Assembly: GCF_000499845.2 (NCBI RefSeq)
Contig: NC_023759.2
Location: 41,991,172 to 42,055,171 of the forward strand
Length of the DNA: 64,000 nucleotides
From: Phaseolus vulgaris
Lineage: Eukaryota > Streptophyta > Magnoliopsida > Fabales > Fabaceae
Direction: 5' to 3'
A model generated the notes under the pieces. That model made no database searches and had not been told where the DNA came from. It saw only the letters and a list, made by a program, of their open reading frames with translations. Below, piece by piece: positions 61,063-64,000 of the stretch. The position numbers and the translations under genes were made by a program. Numbering within the stretch: position 1 is the stretch's first letter; each line of letters opens with the position of its first letter.

Positions 61063-61381
61063 TGTTGGGAAAAACGGGTAATTTTCCCACTAAAACAAAA
61101 CCCTAACAGAGCTACCCGACAAATAATATTGAATAAATAAAGCAGAATAATAAAAGAGATAAAGAGGAAAGAACACACCCGAAAATTGTTAACGGAGTTC
61201 GGCCTGTTTAGCCTAATCTCCGAGCACAGCAAAAACAGCTCACTTTTGTTACTATGAGAGAAGATATTACAAATTGGGATATATAACAGTGAAGGAGGGG
61301 ATGTTAATATATAACCCTCAAACCTCCTTCCCAAACAATGAACCCACCGATGTGGGACTTGGGATTAAGCCAAAGTCAACA
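61063..61381 (-). repeat. 5' LTR of copia element 3
   Basis: 319 bases, identical to 57343-57661 except for two substitutions (near 61248 and 61376). It carries a TATATATCCC-type TATA region. Confidence 0.93.
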
Positions 61382-61536
61382 CAACACACAACAGAGTATA
61401 CCAGGGTACAAAACCAGAAAAAAACGTTATTATGAATTTGATGATTTTGTCAAGAAAACAAAGGATTCTGCATGTGATTATTTTTCATTTTTTTTCTATT
61501 TTTTCGTTTCAAATCAACGATATACCATGAATCTAG

Positions 61537-61763
61537 TGTTGATTTTGGCTTAATCCCAAGTCCCACATCGGTGGGTTCATTGTTTGGGAAGGAGGTTTGA
61601 GGGTTATAAATTAAACGCTCCTCCTTCACTATATATCCCAATTTGTAATATCTTCTCTCATAATAATAAAAGTGAGTTGTTTTTGCTGTGCTCGGAGATT
61701 AGGCTAAAAGGTAGCTCTGTTAGGGTTTTGTTTTAGTGGGAAAATTACCTGTTTTTCCCAACA
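61537..61763 (+). mobile_element. Solo LTR of the copia 3 family, opposite orientation
   Basis: 227 bases from TGTTGATTTTGGC to TTTCCCAACA, matching the inverse of the copia 3 LTR but lacking about 90 internal bases (after TTAGGCTAAA). It is flanked by a perfect target duplication TCTAG (61532-61536 and 61764-61768), so it is an independent insertion reduced to one LTR by recombination. Confidence 0.88.
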
Positions 61764-62260
61764 TCTAGTAATACTGAAACATGAAAACAATTAATTTTGA
61801 AATTATTACACTGTAATTTTTTGAAAATTTATTTTAAAAGGTCCAATAAAGATAACTTCCAACCAAACCTACAATAACTATAACTTTGAATTTTAATAGA
61901 GGTTAAATTAAGGCTTAAAAACAGTAGATGCACACTCACATGAATAACTCTTAATCCTTAATCTTTGAGGCTACTAGAGCCATGACTCATCACTTCACCG
62001 CATCTTTCACAACAGTTGAGAATCTTTTCTTTTTTTCATTTTTGTTACTATAATTTTAAGAGTGAATATTCCTCTCTTTCGTCCTTTTCGGACAACTCTG
62101 ATTCCTAGGAAACTATTTAAACAATTAAGAGATGCCAAATTTATAATCGGACTATGATACACTTAATTGAGAAATAAAAAAATACAGTGGTGAGCTATGA
62201 AGATATTTTCTTACAAATGTTACTATGAACATTTCTTTACGAAATACTTTGAATGGTTTT
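61764..62260. other. Downstream flank of transporter C
   Basis: From about 62116 onward it matches the 3' flank of transporter B (40024-40168). The part before has no match in the window and no recognised feature. Confidence 0.6.
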
Positions 62261-64000
62261 CTAACGCCGCTGGAAATTAAGCATTTTCACTGATATGGAA
62301 AAGACCAATGCAAAAACTACTGTGAATGCAACCATCACAGCTGCAACCACTCCAAGAAAATCATGTTTGAAACCAAAGTAACTTCTCACAAAGCTTTCCA
62401 CTGTTGTTGTCCCATCACTGGATTCAATGCTTTGCTTTATATCTCCATATTGTGAAGCCACCAAACCATACAAACTCCAACAAAGTGGATTTGCCCAACT
62501 GTACCACCTCCACCATACTGGGATCCTCTGGTAGACCATGCCAAAAAGGAATATTCTCATAAATTTGCTACCTTCTATGCTTAGGAGAGTATGAATCTAT
62601 TTGCACTAAATATGAAAGGAAGATGAAACTTACTGGCCGTGGGACTATGAATCCTGAGAAGATATTCCACACTGAATAAAATCCATCAGAAACTATACCG
62701 GAGATGTGTTGGTTAGGGGTCACTGCCACTGCCATCATTCCATAGTAGGTGAAGTACAGGAAGGTAAAGTACATGAAGAATAGGCACCAAAAAAATTTAG
62801 CCACAGTCCACTCAAAACCAATCATTGCATAAATTATAATGCTATAGACTGCAGCTTGTCCAAGTACATAGGGGAGTTCTATCAGAACCTGCAACAGAAA
62901 TATAGATTAGGAAGAAGGAATGCAAGTTAAATTATTCACTCTTAATGAAATAAATAGAAGTAATAATTACAAATCCTGGTGATAATCACCTCAATTACTA
63001 ACACAAACAAAGTATCAATAATATTTGGATTTGACTCCTTTAAAGTGAGTTACTTACTCTAGAATTTAGAGGTTGAAGTAAGTAACTAATCCTGGTCGTA
63101 GATGAAAAACTTAATGAATAAATTTCCAACACATTCATAATTTTTATGCATGTATACATAATATTAACAGTTAATTTTTCATCAGTGAATATTATGATTT
63201 AGGATCATATATCTATATCAGTATATAGCAAAACTCAAATAAAAGACATGTATTTAGAAAGTGGAATTGCTTGCCTGGGCAAAAGCATATGGAAAAGCTG
63301 AATACATTCCAGCTGCTCTTTCCCTGTAAAAGATTGTCCGCTCAACGACAACTATTGGCTGCACTGATTTAGAATTCTTAATACCAAGAAGGAGAACAGC
63401 AGCATACATGGAGCCCATAGCATTGAAAAGATCTTGTTGCTTTTCACTGCAATAATTGACGGTAAAGTTTCATTTTTTGATGAAATAGTTGCAACAAAAG
63501 AAATGAGATTGACATGTCCAAGTTTCTTGTTTAATCATACATTTTGGAGCCTAGGTTCCAAAACATGCTCCCAAGCAAAACAGCAACAGTAGTTGAGTAT
63601 AGAAATCTTAGGGCAGTGTATTGAGCATTGCGCCAGTAAGACCAATGTTGTTTCCATAAGCAAGCCATGCATTGGGTGAAGAAGGAAGTTGAGTACTGTG
63701 AAGTAAAATAGAGGTCTTTCGAACCAGGAGATGGAGTACTCAATTCTATAACAAGTGTTTTAGTTCTCCTGTGACAAATGACAAACATCATATATCAGCA
63801 ACCATTCCAGTTCTGAACTGAGAATAATTCTAATAATAGATAAACCATTATTGCCGTTTAGACCTTAAGTGCTTATTACTTTCGAGTCTAGCTTTATTAC
63901 ACCATACAACTGGAAATACCTGTATAACTCTGAATTTTTGTACACCTCGGCAAAATCAATCCCCAATTCCATTTCTTTTGCTGAACTTGTGATTTCCAAC
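62261..64000 (-). CDS. PDR-type ABCG transporter C, 3' part only (cut by window end)
   Basis: Five exons are visible on the - strand: the partial exon 20 (64000-63920), then 63768-63541, 63446-63275, 62888-62634 and 62527-62261. These have exactly the lengths of exons 21-24 in copies A and B. They encode the second membrane half ([67 protein letters not shown]) and end in the shared QRR terminus. Splice junctions are sound. The intron after exon 22 again starts with GC, and that after exon 21 with GTATG. It is closer to B than to A in exons, introns and 3' flank. The NBDs and start lie outside, so whether the gene is whole cannot be judged. Confidence 0.88.

Larger units (their letters stand above)
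57343..61381 (-). mobile_element. Young Tnt1-like copia retrotransposon lacking gag
   Basis: A 4039-base element with 319-base LTRs that differ at only two sites by eye. Target duplication CAACA (57338-57342 and 61382-61386) is perfect. The primer site TGGTATCAGAGC (- strand, 61060-61049) is two bases inside the 5' LTR. The coding frame opens only about 65 bases after the primer site and starts just before the protease, so the whole gag region with its zinc knuckle is absent. Protease through RNase H is intact. A recent insertion despite missing gag suggests mobilisation with proteins from a helper copy. Confidence 0.93.

Overview
This window is nuclear DNA of a flowering plant, most likely a eudicot. 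A legume is my guess from general style, but nothing seen here proves it. Evidence: genes split by GT-AG introns, AT-rich spacers, and LTR retrotransposons, LINE, CACTA and MULE/MITE remnants of plant type. There is no CRISPR array, operon or prokaryotic signal.

Host genes. (1) One aromatic amino acid decarboxylase gene lies on the + strand (2395-19068). Its 12 exons join without a break into 488 residues, although two copia retrotransposons sit in introns 3 and 9. (2) Three full-size PDR-type ABCG transporter genes lie on the - strand in tandem: A (19911-27106, 24 exons, 1456 residues), B (40169-47779, 24 exons, 1443 residues) and C (62261 to beyond the window end, last five exons only). The decarboxylase and transporter A converge tail to tail, 842 bases apart. 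A, B and C share exon borders where compared. B and C also share 3' flank, so they look like the younger duplicates.

Mobile DNA fills most of the rest. There is a young intact copia element (4326-9070), an old broken copia (12891-17902), a dead Ty3/gypsy element (48989-53691), and a young Tnt1-like copia with an intact pol frame but no gag (57343-61381). An inverted solo LTR of that last family lies at 61537-61763. The 13-kb spacer between A and B holds MULE-type MITEs, a 1.28-kb foldback element with tandem repeats inside its arms, a tandem-repeat patch and a 5'-truncated LINE. The B-C spacer adds LINE remnants and one CACTA-type transposon end.

How it may work together: the decarboxylase would make an aromatic amine from an aromatic amino acid in the cytosol, and PDR transporters export secondary metabolites or hormones at the plasma membrane. 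A functional link between them is only inferred from adjacency. I found no convincing previously undescribed system. The best leads are the gag-less but recently inserted copia, a GC-AG intron kept at the same place in all three transporters, the foldback element, and a decarboxylase-type active site in a protein resembling plant aldehyde synthases.
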